Source: Roseospira navarrensis
GTDB lineage: Bacteria; Pseudomonadota; Alphaproteobacteria; Rhodospirillales; Rhodospirillaceae
DNA length: 47,231 bases
Direction of reading: 5' to 3'
Assembly: GCF_009601025.1 (NCBI RefSeq)
Contig: NZ_WIVE01000035.1
Location: forward strand, 1-47,231
The position numbers were made by a program, and so were the translations under genes. Within the stretch, counting starts at the first letter, position 1. Each line of letters begins with the position of its first letter. The notes under the pieces are model-generated. The model ran no database searches and was not told the DNA's origin. It saw only the letters and a list, made by a program, of their open reading frames with translations. Positions 1-9,187 of the stretch are shown in pieces.

Positions 1-331
1 CCGGATCGCGGATCACGATGACAACGGGCAAAGACCCCATCCTGAGACGATCACACGATCCGGTGCGGGGCCCCGGGTGGCCACCCGGGGCCCCGCAACC
101 CGGCATCTCCACAATGCCACAAATCAAACAGACAATCCTGAGCGCCCGTTGGGGCGCGAAGGATCTCGTGAGGGGGCACGAATGAAAACAGCCCTGTCAT
201 CCGGATTCGGAGCCCTGGCGCTCACGCCGCCTTGGTTGACTTGCCCGGCGGCCCGGGTATGGTCGGGCGCGGGTCCGTCGCCCCGGTGCGCCCGGCCCCG
301 TTTCGCCCATCCTCGCCTGACGGACCCCGCC
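1..331. other. Leader region upstream of dapD, no gene recognised
   Basis: No coding sequence could be supported here. The stretch holds a perfect 32-base palindrome (65-96) and a small GC hairpin (stem 142-147 with 152-157). An in-frame ATG at 182, preceded by a GAGGGGG run, would extend DapD by 50 residues. That extension is Pro/Ala/Arg-rich and unlike DapD N-termini, so the region is treated as non-coding leader. The first 60 bases might be the end of something outside the window, but nothing recognisable is visible. Confidence 0.5.
65..96. repeat. Perfect 32-base palindrome, possible terminator
   Basis: The left arm GCGGGGCCCCGGGTGG (65-80) is followed with no spacer by its exact reverse complement (81-96), centred on TGGCCA. 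As RNA it would form a very stable GC hairpin. There is no U-run on either side, so a classical Rho-independent terminator is not shown. It could terminate the gene left of the window or be a copy of a palindromic repeat. Confidence 0.7.
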
Positions 332-1174
332 ATGACGCTTGAAGATCTGGAACGCACCATCGAGGACGCCTGGGAGAGCCGGGACTCCGTGACGGCCGAG
401 ACCACGGGCCCGGTCCGGGACGCAGTCGAGACCGCGCTGAACGGCCTGGATTCCGGCGTCTACCGCGTGGCCGAGAAGATCGGCGGCGACTGGCAGGTCA
501 ACCAGTGGCTGAAAAAGGCCGTGCTGCTGGGCTTCCGCCTCAACGACATGGCGCCCATCGAGGGCGGCGTGGGCGGCTCCACCTGGTGGGACAAGGTGCC
601 GTCCAAGTTCGAGGGCTGGGACGCCGCCCGCTTCAAGGCCGCCGGCTTCCGCGCCGTGCCGCCGTGCGCCGTGCGGCGCTCGGCCTACATCGCGCCCGGC
701 GTGGTGCTGATGCCCAGCTACGTGAACCTGGGCGCCTATGTGGACTCCGGCACCATGGTGGACACCTGGGCCACGGTCGGGTCCTGCGCCCAGATCGGCA
801 AGGGTGTGCACCTGTCCGGCGGTGTCGGTATCGGCGGCGTGCTGGAGCCGTTGCAGGCCAACCCGGTCATCATCGAGGACAACGTGTTCGTCGGCGCCCG
901 CTCCGAGGTGGTCGAGGGCGTGATCGTCGAGGAAGGCGCCGTGCTGTCCATGGGCGTGTTCATCGGCGCGTCCACCAAGATCATCGACCGCAACACGGGC
1001 GAAGTCTTCATGGGTCGCGTGCCGGCCTATTCCGTGGTGGTCGCGGGCAGCATGCCCGGCAAGCCGCTGCCCGACGGCAGCCCGGGCCCCAACCTGGCCT
1101 GCGCCGTCATCGTCAAGCGCGTGGACGAAAAGACGCGCGCCAAGGTCTCGATCAACGAACTGCTGCGTGACTGA
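332..1174 (+). CDS. dapD: 2,3,4,5-tetrahydropyridine-2,6-dicarboxylate N-succinyltransferase
   Basis: This cytoplasmic enzyme transfers succinyl from succinyl-CoA to tetrahydrodipicolinate in the succinylase branch of the lysine/meso-diaminopimelate pathway. The 280-residue product matches the usual DapD length. Its N-terminal helical part leads into hexapeptide-repeat sequence typical of a left-handed beta-helix acyltransferase (around [20 protein letters not shown] and later VFVGARSEV). The ATG at 332 was chosen because it gives the family length and N-terminus ([11 protein letters not shown]). A Shine-Dalgarno match there is weak, and an in-frame ATG at 182 has a better one but gives an unlikely extension. 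The stop overlaps the dapE start by 8 bases, so the two are probably translationally coupled. Confidence 0.95.
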   Translation: MTLEDLERTIEDAWESRDSVTAETTGPVRDAVETALNGLDSGVYRVAEKIGGDWQVNQWLKKAVLLGFRLNDMAPIEGGVGGSTWWDKVPSKFEGWDAARFKAAGFRAVPPCAVRRSAYIAPGVVLMPSYVNLGAYVDSGTMVDTWATVGSCAQIGKGVHLSGGVGIGGVLEPLQANPVIIEDNVFVGARSEVVEGVIVEEGAVLSMGVFIGASTKIIDRNTGEVFMGRVPAYSVVVAGSMPGKPLPDGSPGPNLACAVIVKRVDEKTRAKVSINELLRD

Positions 1175-2393
1175 TCCCGCCCCCCTCGCGCCCGGCGACA
1201 CGGCCGGGCGGCCCGCCCCCGTCCTCGACTGGACCGTGGCGGGCCTCGCCGATCCGGTTCCCCTGGCCCGGGCGCTGATCCAGCGCCAGAGCATGACCCC
1301 CGTGGACGACGGCGCGCTGGACGTGCTCCAGGCCGCGCTTGAAACGCTGGGCTTTTCGTGCCGGCGCATGCCGTTCTCGCAGCCGGGCACGCCGGACGTG
1401 GACAACCTCTATGCCCGCCTGGGCGCGGGCGGACCGCATCTGTGCTACGCCGGGCATACGGACGTGGTGCCCGTGGGCCATGGCTGGACCCGCGACCCGT
1501 TCGCCGCCGAGATCGAAGACGGCGTGCTGTACGGCCGGGGCGCGGCCGACATGAAGGGCGGCATCGCCTGCTTCGTGGCCGCCTTTGCGCGCCGTCTGGC
1601 CGAGGGCGGTCCGCCCTCCGGCTCGCTGTCGCTGATGATCACCGGCGACGAGGAAGGCCCGGGCCTGAACGGCACCAAGCGCATGGTGGAGACCTTCGCC
1701 GCCGAGGGCGAGCACATCGACGACTGCATCGTCGGCGAGCCCGTCAATCCGGACACCATGGGCGAGATGGTCAAGGTCGGCCGCCGGGGCAGCCTGAACG
1801 TCCAACTCACCGTGCACGGGCGGCAGGGGCACGCGGCCTATCCCCACCGCTCGGACAACCCGATCCCGCGCCTGATGGACATGCTGGCGGCCCTCACCGC
1901 CGAACCGCTGGACCACGGGTCCGAACACTTCGAGCCCTCGACCCTGGTCATCACCTCCGTGGATGTGGGCAACCCAGCGACCAACGTGATCCCGGGCAAG
2001 GCGACGGCGCGCTTCAACATCCGCTTCAACGACCTGCACACCGGGCGGTCGCTGGTGGAGCGCCTGCGCGACACGATTCTGGCGGTGCAGAAGGGCCGGC
2101 CGGGCACCGTGGACATGGACGCCACGGTGCAGGGCGAAAGTTTCCTCACGCCGCCGGGCCGCCTGAGCGACCTGCTCCAGGGCGCGGCGGAGCGGGTGAC
2201 CGGGCGTCGGCCCGAAATCTCCACCTCGGGCGGAACCTCCGATGCGCGGTTCATCAAGGACATCGCCGCCGTCGCCGAGTTCGGTCTGGTGGGCCGCACG
2301 ATCCATCAGGCGGACGAGTGCGCCCCCCTTGCCGATCTGGAGTCGCTGACCGAGATCTATCGGCAGGTCATCGACGGCTATTTCGCGGCCTGA
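1167..2393 (+). CDS. dapE: Succinyl-diaminopimelate desuccinylase
   Basis: DapE is a zinc-dependent M20-family hydrolase that removes succinate from N-succinyl-LL-diaminopimelate, two steps after DapD. Visible metal-site motifs are GHTD (His97, Asp99), [10 protein letters not shown] (Asp128) and DEEGPG (Glu162-Glu163 as catalytic base and ligand), followed by the SGGTSDARF segment near the C-terminus. The GTG start lies inside the end of dapD (8-base overlap). At 408 residues it is about 25-30 longer than usual because of a Pro/Ala-rich N-terminal extension before [16 protein letters not shown]. The real start could be internal, but no better internal start with a ribosome-binding site was seen. 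Confidence 0.95.
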   Translation: MTDPAPLAPGDTAGRPAPVLDWTVAGLADPVPLARALIQRQSMTPVDDGALDVLQAALETLGFSCRRMPFSQPGTPDVDNLYARLGAGGPHLCYAGHTDVVPVGHGWTRDPFAAEIEDGVLYGRGAADMKGGIACFVAAFARRLAEGGPPSGSLSLMITGDEEGPGLNGTKRMVETFAAEGEHIDDCIVGEPVNPDTMGEMVKVGRRGSLNVQLTVHGRQGHAAYPHRSDNPIPRLMDMLAALTAEPLDHGSEHFEPSTLVITSVDVGNPATNVIPGKATARFNIRFNDLHTGRSLVERLRDTILAVQKGRPGTVDMDATVQGESFLTPPGRLSDLLQGAAERVTGRRPEISTSGGTSDARFIKDIAAVAEFGLVGRTIHQADECAPLADLESLTEIYRQVIDGYFAA

Positions 2394-2473
2394 TCTGGGC
2401 CGCGGAGGCCCTGCGCAGACCCGTCCGCTTCACGGCCGATCAGGATCATAAAAAGGCAGAGGATCCCCCGCCC

Positions 2474-3064
2474 ATGCCGCCCCTGAGTGCGTCCGACATT
2501 GCCGCCGCGTTGTATGGTCTGCTCCGGCTGGCCCGGCTGGACCCGAAGGGGTTCGACTATTTCGAGGCGACCGCCACCGGGCTGCTCAAGTCCTTCTGGG
2601 TGGCGGCGTTCCTGCTGCCCGTGTTCCTGCTCTACCTGGTGCTGGACGTGCTGATGCTGGACCTGGGCGGTCCCGGGGCGGCGCTGCGGTATGTCTCAAT
2701 CGAGACGATCGCCTATGTGGTGGACTGGGTGGCCTTTCCGCTGGTCATGGTGACCCTGGCCCCGGCGATGGGCCTGGACAGGACGCTGTTCCGCTTCCTG
2801 GTGCCGCTGAACTGGATTCAGTTGCCCGTCGGGCTGATCCTGATGGTGCCCGCGCTGATCGGGCGTCTGGTGGACATGCCCGAGGACTTCGCCGCCCTTG
2901 TGGGGCTGACGATCATCACGGCGTCCTTGCTGATCGTGGCCGCGTTGGCCCGCTTCGGCCTGGAGGTGCCCTGGTGGTCCGCCGCCGGCGCCACGGTGAT
3001 GAACTTCACCATCAGCCTGATCATCACCGGCGTGGCGTTCTCCATGGCCGGCGTGGGCGCCTGA
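2474..3064 (+). CDS. Uncharacterised inner-membrane protein
   Basis: The gene encodes 196 residues with about five hydrophobic segments: around FWVAAFLLPVFLLYLVLDV, IAYVVDWVAFPLVMVTLAP, WIQLPVGLILMVPALIG, ALVGLTIITASLLIVAALA and a C-terminal FTISLIITGVAFSMAG. I do not recognise a named family. It starts 80 bases after dapE on the same strand, so it may be the last gene of the dapD-dapE unit, although no functional link to lysine synthesis is evident. The ATG at 2474 fits the start of the conserved-looking sequence. A REP-like hairpin lies 32 bases downstream, between this gene and the convergent argG. Confidence 0.8.
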   Translation: MPPLSASDIAAALYGLLRLARLDPKGFDYFEATATGLLKSFWVAAFLLPVFLLYLVLDVLMLDLGGPGAALRYVSIETIAYVVDWVAFPLVMVTLAPAMGLDRTLFRFLVPLNWIQLPVGLILMVPALIGRLVDMPEDFAALVGLTIITASLLIVAALARFGLEVPWWSAAGATVMNFTISLIITGVAFSMAGVGA

Positions 3065-3095
3065 TCGACGCCGGGGGGGCGGCGGATGGCGTCCC

Positions 3096-3129
3096 GTAGG
3101 GCGGGTTCGCGCCGCAGGCGCAACCCGCC
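3096..3129. repeat. REP-like palindromic repeat, copy 1
   Basis: This is an imperfect inverted repeat with a GGCGGGTT-C-GCGCC left arm and a GGCGCAACCCGCC right arm around a GCA loop; one base is bulged. It sits between convergent genes (the membrane protein and argG). A near-identical copy lies at 10638-10671, differing only in the loop (GCA versus GAA). This looks like a dispersed palindromic unit and may also stop transcription from both sides. Confidence 0.75.
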
Positions 3130-3136
3130 ACGGGAA

Positions 3137-4357
<1,221 letters not shown>

Positions 4358-4447
4358 GCCCATTGCCTTCGTGTTCGCGGATGATCTGGAAAGGGCGCGA
4401 GTATAGGGAATGCGCGCGCCCGGGCAAGGGTCGGTCATGGGGGCGGT

Positions 4448-5689
4448 TCATGGGGGCGCGGGTTCGTCGTCCTCCAGGAACAGGGCGGCGAGGCGGTCCA
4501 GCCCCGCGCGGTTGTCGAACGCGGACCGCACCCGCGCCATGCCGGCCGCGCCCAGGGCAGCACGCCGGGCCGGGTCGGCGATCAGGGCCGCCAGCACGGC
4601 GGTCAGCGCCGCGATGTCCTCCGGCTCCACCAGCGCGCCGGTGTCGTCCTCCACGATGAGTTCCGGAATGCCGGACAGTCGGGTGGACAGGCAGGCGAGC
4701 CCCTGGCTCTGGGCTTCCATCAGCACGTTGGGCAGGCCGTCGCGGTCGCCGTCGGCATCCACCCGGCAGGGCAGCACGAACAGGTCGGCGGCGCGGTAGG
4801 CCTCCAGGACCTCGGCCTGATCGCGCGCCCCCTGCCAGTCGATCCGGTCCGCGAGTCCCAGTTCGGCGGCCAGCGCCTTCAGGCCGTCCCGCTCCTTGCC
4901 GCCGCCGATGTGGACGAGCCGCCAGTGCGCCGCCGGGGGCAGGGCGGCCAGGGCGCGCAAGAGCAGGTCGAAGCCCTTCTTGGGCACGGCCCGGCCGACG
5001 GCCAGCAGGCGCACGGGATCGGCCGCATCGGTGCCGTCGCGCGCGCTCTGCGGCACGGGATCGGGCGCCGGGAAGCGGTCCAGGTCGAAGCCGTGATACA
5101 GCAGCCGCACCCGGCCCGGCGCCAGCCCGTCCAGGTGCGCGGCCCCCGAGGCGGTGCAGGTCACCGTCCAGCGGGTGTCGGCGAGCTTCTCCGCCTTCTC
5201 CCAGTCCGGAATGGTCCAGATGTCACGGGCATGGGCGGAGATGGACAGCGGCAGCCCCAGCAGCCGCGCGGCATAGCGGCCCACCGACCCGGGCGTGTGC
5301 AGGAAATGGACGTACACCGCCTCCACGTCCGACGGCATCTCCGCCGCCAGAACCAGCGCCTGACCCCAGCGGCGCACCCGGTTGCGGGTGGGGTCGCGGC
5401 GCAGGTCGCGCAGCCACAGCCGCCGCGTCTCGGCGTAGCGCGGCCAGCCGCGCACCGTCCGCCAGGCGCGCAGCATGCGGGCGGGGTCGTCGTGCAGATA
5501 CTCCGGCAGGTAGGTGACGGGGGCCGCGATCTCGGCGTGGACCGGGTGGGTCTTGGTGTCGGTGGGGTGGCGCAGCGAGACCAGGCGCAGGCTCAGGCCG
5601 CGCCGCTCCAGCCCCAGAAGCTCCTGGGCGATGAAGGTTTCGGACAGGCGCGGATAGCCCTTCAGGACCACGGCCAGGGTGCGGGTCAT
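4448..5689 (-). CDS. GT4-type glycosyltransferase
   Basis: This is a family-4 (GT-B fold) glycosyltransferase that probably adds a sugar from an NDP-sugar donor during surface polysaccharide synthesis. The N-terminal half starts with KGYPRLSETFIAQELLGLER, as in colanic-acid-type transferases. The C-terminal half has the donor-site pattern LLAVGRAVPKKGFDLLLRAL, then FVLPCRVDADGDRDGLPNVL with the E-x7-E region LMEAQSQG. It has 413 residues, with AAGGA about 9 bases upstream of the ATG. The gene lies 15 bases downstream of another glycosyltransferase gene, so the two are almost certainly co-transcribed. Acceptor and donor cannot be told from sequence. Confidence 0.9.
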   Translation of the reverse strand: MTRTLAVVLKGYPRLSETFIAQELLGLERRGLSLRLVSLRHPTDTKTHPVHAEIAAPVTYLPEYLHDDPARMLRAWRTVRGWPRYAETRRLWLRDLRRDPTRNRVRRWGQALVLAAEMPSDVEAVYVHFLHTPGSVGRYAARLLGLPLSISAHARDIWTIPDWEKAEKLADTRWTVTCTASGAAHLDGLAPGRVRLLYHGFDLDRFPAPDPVPQSARDGTDAADPVRLLAVGRAVPKKGFDLLLRALAALPPAAHWRLVHIGGGKERDGLKALAAELGLADRIDWQGARDQAEVLEAYRAADLFVLPCRVDADGDRDGLPNVLMEAQSQGLACLSTRLSGIPELIVEDDTGALVEPEDIAALTAVLAALIADPARRAALGAAGMARVRSAFDNRAGLDRLAALFLEDDEPAPP

Positions 5690-5704
5690 GGGGTGCGTCC
5701 TTCC

Positions 5705-6913
5705 TCAGCCCGACCGGCTCTGGGCGGTCGGGCGCCGGGCGGTGGACCGGGCCGTATGGGGCGGAGTCAGGCCCGTGCGACGGCAGATGAAATCCAGGCC
5801 GTCGAGCCAGCCGGCGGGCAGCCGGGCGGAGGGCGGCGCCCGGTCCGCGAGGCCGCGCAGGGCCTGGGCCATGGTCTCGGGGCTGGCGTCCTCCTCATGC
5901 ACCCGCATGTCCACGAGGCCCAGCGCGGCGGCCCGGCGGGCCCGGACAAGCTGTTCCTCGCGCGGTTCCGTGCGGGGCACCATCAGGGCTGGCTTGTCGA
6001 ACGAGAGCACCTCGCAGAACGTGTTGTAGCCGCCCATGCAGACCATGGCGGTGGCGTCCTTCATCAGGTGTTCGGGGGTGGCGTCGAACTCCAGGGCGGC
6101 CCCCCGGCCCAGGGCGTGGACCCGCTCGCCGAAGGTCTCGCGCAGGGTGGCGTCCATGAACGGGCCGAACAGGAACACCGGCGCCAGCGGGATCCCCGGG
6201 TCGCTCTCGTAGGCCGACAGCACCCAGTCGATCAGGGCGGCGCCGTCGCCACCGCCGCCGGCGGTGACCAGGATGTAGGGCTCGTCGATGGGCCGCTCGG
6301 CGAGTCCGCCCCATTCCGAGGGCACGTGGGTCCGCTGGAAGCCCGTGAACACCAGCTTGTCGCGCACCCCGTCGGGGATGCTGAGGCCGGCCAGCGGGTC
6401 GTGGAAGCCGTCCGGCCCGTACACCCACACCTCGTCGTAAAGATTGCGCAGGGCCGGCATGACGCGCTTGCGTTTCCATTCGGCGGACAGGCGGTCCGGG
6501 CTGTCCATGACCTCGCGCAGGCCGAGGACCAGGCGGGTGCCCCGCTTCTTCAGGCGGCGCAGGGTGGACTCCACCTCGCCGCCCAGGCCCAGGGGCTCCT
6601 TGTCCACGATGAACAGGTCGGGCGCGAACGCCAGGGCCGTGTGCTGGATGATGGAGGCCCGCAGCGCCAGCGTGTCCTCGATGTCGATGAGCAGGTTCAG
6701 CGCCGTGTAATTGCCGTTCTGCAGCTTCACCACACCCGGCACGCGCACGAAGTCCACCCGGGCGCGGAAATCGAAGCTGCCGATGATCGGCGACCCGGAG
6801 ATGATGAGAACCGTGAGGTCCTTGCTGGCGCCGACCATGGCGTGGGCCATGCGGCGGCAGCGGCGCAGGTGACCAAGCCCGAAGCTGTCGTGGCTGTAGA
6901 TCAGGACCCGCAT
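5705..6913 (-). CDS. MurG-like GT-B glycosyltransferase
   Basis: The product has 402 residues. The N-terminus MRVLIYSHDSFGLGHLRRCR carries the Gly-x-Gly-His loop of MurG/GT28-like enzymes. The C-terminal half contains YILVTAGGGGDG and MVCMGGYNTFCEVLSFDKPA, which resembles the UDP-sugar binding part of that superfamily (compare GGxNT/S in MurG). It probably transfers a sugar to a cell-surface acceptor. The start at 6913 was chosen because AAGGGG sits 8 bases upstream; extending upstream to 6964 would add 17 unlikely residues. It is the first gene of a pair with the GT4 enzyme 15 bases downstream. It is not MurG itself, since the sequence is divergent and there is no mur cluster around it. Confidence 0.82.
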   Translation of the reverse strand: MRVLIYSHDSFGLGHLRRCRRMAHAMVGASKDLTVLIISGSPIIGSFDFRARVDFVRVPGVVKLQNGNYTALNLLIDIEDTLALRASIIQHTALAFAPDLFIVDKEPLGLGGEVESTLRRLKKRGTRLVLGLREVMDSPDRLSAEWKRKRVMPALRNLYDEVWVYGPDGFHDPLAGLSIPDGVRDKLVFTGFQRTHVPSEWGGLAERPIDEPYILVTAGGGGDGAALIDWVLSAYESDPGIPLAPVFLFGPFMDATLRETFGERVHALGRGAALEFDATPEHLMKDATAMVCMGGYNTFCEVLSFDKPALMVPRTEPREEQLVRARRAAALGLVDMRVHEEDASPETMAQALRGLADRAPPSARLPAGWLDGLDFICRRTGLTPPHTARSTARRPTAQSRSG

Positions 6914-7011
6914 GGATGCCCCTTCTTCGGGTCCGGCCTGACGCCGCGCGATGACCGACGTCACCCTAGTCGATTCGGCCGTCCATTAAAAGGCTGCGCG
7001 GGCGGCCCGGG

Positions 7012-7497
7012 CTACAGGTGAGCCAGCACGTTTTCGGCGCTGGAGGCCTCGAAGGCGCCGGGCGAATCGAGGAAGACGTGCGCCACCACGCCGTCCCGCA
7101 CCACCATGGCATACCGTTGCGACCGGGTCGCCATGGCCGCCTTGCTGGCGTCCATCTCCGTGCCCGTGGCCGCCGCGAAGGCGCCGTTGCCATCGGAGAT
7201 CATGAGCACCTTGCCGTCGGCGCCGGCCTGGGCGCCCCAGGCCGCCATGACAAAGGGATCGTTGACCGCGATACAGGCGACCGTGTCCACGCCCTTCGCG
7301 GTGAGCGCGTCGATGTGGTCGATGAACCCGGGCAGATGCCGGGCCGAGCAGGTCGGCGTGAAGGCGCCGGGCACCGCGAACAGCACCACCGTCTTGCCCG
7401 CGAACACCTCGGCGGTGGTGATGGGCCTGATCCCCTCATCGGTCATCCGGTGCAGGGTGACTTCGGGGATACGATCGCCGACCTTGATCATGCTCAC
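7012..7497 (-). CDS. Prx5-type peroxiredoxin
   Basis: This thiol peroxidase reduces hydrogen or organic peroxides. The peroxidatic motif PGAFTPTCSARHLPGF places the reactive Cys at residue 50, with conserved Thr47 and Pro43. A second Cys lies in VACIAVNDPFV, a position where Prx5-family proteins often carry a non-resolving Cys. The product has 161 residues from a GTG start at 7497. That start is 8 bases after a perfect AAGGAG, whereas the ATG two codons later is 14 bases away. Electrons probably come from glutathione/glutaredoxin or thioredoxin; no partner gene is adjacent. Confidence 0.93.
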   Translation of the reverse strand: MSMIKVGDRIPEVTLHRMTDEGIRPITTAEVFAGKTVVLFAVPGAFTPTCSARHLPGFIDHIDALTAKGVDTVACIAVNDPFVMAAWGAQAGADGKVLMISDGNGAFAAATGTEMDASKAAMATRSQRYAMVVRDGVVAHVFLDSPGAFEASSAENVLAHL

Positions 7498-7623
7498 GGC
7501 TGGAACTCCTTGTGCGGGAGGGCACGCCACGATCCGGCGACGCCTGATCGCGTCCCCCTCGGGCCTGCGCTCACATGGGGGCGCCGCGGCCCGATTGCGA
7601 GGGCAGCGGCCGCGCCGCTGGGC

Positions 7624-7938
7624 TCAGCCCTTGCTGATGGCGGAATGCAGGGGCTTGCTCGCCTCGTAGGCCCGGGCCTGCGCGGGCGTGGCCTCGGGCT
7701 GGTGGCGGTCCTTCCAGTCGGCGTAGTCCATGCCGTAGACCCAGCGCTGCGCCTCCGCCTTGTCGAGGGGGGCGCCGGTCTCCTCGGCGGCCGCCCTCAG
7801 CCACTTCCACAGGCAGTTGCGGCAGAACCCGGACAGCGCCATCAGGTCGATGTTCTGGACGTCGGTGCGCCACTGAAGGTGCGCCACCAGGCTGCGGAAC
7901 GCCGCCGCCTCGATCTCCGTTCGCGTCTGTTGGTCCAC
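7624..7938 (-). CDS. DUF1244-family protein
   Basis: This 104-residue protein has the hallmark GFCRNCLWKW (a CxxC followed by tryptophans) and the downstream YGMDYADWK segment of the DUF1244 (SMc04008-like) family found widely in alphaproteobacteria. Its function is unknown; the CxxC hints at metal binding or redox. The GTG at 7938 was chosen as start because GGAGG lies about 7 bases upstream. The larger open frame running up to 8133 has no other support. It is transcribed divergently from aroQ, across a gap of 233 bases. Confidence 0.88.
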   Translation of the reverse strand: MDQQTRTEIEAAAFRSLVAHLQWRTDVQNIDLMALSGFCRNCLWKWLRAAAEETGAPLDKAEAQRWVYGMDYADWKDRHQPEATPAQARAYEASKPLHSAISKG

Positions 7939-8171
7939 GTCAACGCCTCCGCTGGTTGTGACATCGGGTCGGCGGGGATCGCACGGGGCGTCTGATGCCG
8001 CCCCTGCGCAACAGGAACGCAACAGTATATTGCCCCGGGCCCCGTGCTGATATAGGACAGGCGCGCGACTCTTGCAGTGGCCGGCCGGGGCCGAACGATC
8101 CCCGGGGCCGATCCGGTCCGGGCCGCGCCGCATCCCGAGCCCACCCGTGCGTCCGGAGGGAACATCATCCG

Positions 8172-8654
8172 GTGCCCAACACCGTCCTGATCCTCAACGG
8201 TCCGAATCTGAACCTGCTGGGCCGCCGGGAACCGTCCGTGTACGGGCGGGAGACCCTGGACGACATCGCGGCGGCGTGCCGGGTGCGCGGCGAAAAGCTG
8301 CGGATCCGCGTCGATTTCCGCCAGACCAACCACGAGGGCGAGCTGGTCGAGTGGATCCAGCAAAGCCATGCCGACGTGCGGGGGATCATCCTGAACGCGG
8401 CCGCCTACACCCATACGTCCGTCGCCATCCCCGACGCGCTGCGCGCCGTTGCGCTGCCCTGCATCGAGGTGCACCTGTCGAACGTGCATGCCCGCGAGAG
8501 TTTTCGCCACCATTCCTATATTTCGCCGGTCGCCACCGGCGTCATCGTGGGTCTGGGCAGCCAGGGCTATCTGCTCGCCCTGGACGCCATGGCCCGCCTG
8601 ATCGCTGACGCAGACGCCGCCAACGCCGACGGCCCGCGTTCCCTGTCCACATGA
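8172..8654 (+). CDS. aroQ: 3-dehydroquinate dehydratase, type II
   Basis: AroQ removes water from 3-dehydroquinate to make 3-dehydroshikimate in the shikimate pathway. The type II fingerprint is complete: [18 protein letters not shown] with the catalytic Tyr and Arg, [24 protein letters not shown], and [20 protein letters not shown]. The product has 160 residues, slightly long because of a C-terminal tail. The start is GTG at 8172, behind GGAGGG with rather wide spacing (11 bases). The stop overlaps an ATG by four bases, but the accB start is placed further down. The aroQ-accB-accC order is common in alphaproteobacteria. Confidence 0.96.
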   Translation: MPNTVLILNGPNLNLLGRREPSVYGRETLDDIAAACRVRGEKLRIRVDFRQTNHEGELVEWIQQSHADVRGIILNAAAYTHTSVAIPDALRAVALPCIEVHLSNVHARESFRHHSYISPVATGVIVGLGSQGYLLALDAMARLIADADAANADGPRSLST

Positions 8655-8734
8655 GCCGGCGCCGGCCGCCTCGCCCCGATCCGCGGGGCCGCAGCGGCAC
8701 CGGCTCCCCCAGACCCGAGATCGAAGACACCGCC

Positions 8735-9184
8735 ATGGCCAGCACTCCCATCGATACCGACGCGGTCCGCGCCCTTGCCGAGCTGCTCGGCGAATCCGGA
8801 CTGACCGAGATCGAGTACGACACCGGCGATACGCGTATTCGCGTCGCCCGGACCGTGACCGTCCAGGCCACCGCGCCGGCGCCCGCCGCGGCTCCCGCGC
8901 CGTCGGCGACGGGCGGCGCCGACCCCGCCGCCGGCGGGGCCGAGGGGCATCCGGGGGCCGTGACCTCGCCCATGGTCGGCGTGGTCTACATGGCGCCGGA
9001 GCCGGGCGCGCCCAACTTCATCAAGGTGGGCGACACGGTGGACGAGGGGGCCACCCTGCTGCTGATCGAGGCCATGAAGACCTTCAATCCGCTGCGCGCC
9101 CCGCGCGGCGGCCGCATCGCCGCCATCCTGGTGGACGACGCCACGCCGGTGGAATTCGGCGAGGCGCTGGTGGTCATCGAATAG
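8735..9184 (+). CDS. accB: Acetyl-CoA carboxylase biotin carboxyl carrier protein
   Basis: AccB carries the biotin that shuttles CO2 between biotin carboxylase and carboxyltransferase in the first step of fatty acid synthesis. It has an N-terminal domain, an Ala/Pro-rich linker (about residues 45-75) and a C-terminal biotinyl domain with the attachment motif EAMKTF, biotin on Lys115. The length of 149 residues is normal. The ATG at 8735 gives the family N-terminus; an upstream in-frame ATG at 8651 overlapping the aroQ stop would add 28 Arg/Pro-rich residues and is considered unlikely. accC begins 3 bases after the stop, so the two are co-transcribed. Confidence 0.95.
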   Translation: MASTPIDTDAVRALAELLGESGLTEIEYDTGDTRIRVARTVTVQATAPAPAAAPAPSATGGADPAAGGAEGHPGAVTSPMVGVVYMAPEPGAPNFIKVGDTVDEGATLLLIEAMKTFNPLRAPRGGRIAAILVDDATPVEFGEALVVIE

Positions 9185-9187
9185 GGT

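Noticed and set aside
182-331. A 50-residue extension of DapD from the ATG at 182
   Set aside because: It has a better ribosome-binding site than 332, but the residues look non-coding and DapD proteins do not carry such an extension.
4448-6913. Lipopolysaccharide or capsule biosynthesis cluster
   Set aside because: Only two glycosyltransferases are present, without polymerase, flippase or sugar-modifying genes.
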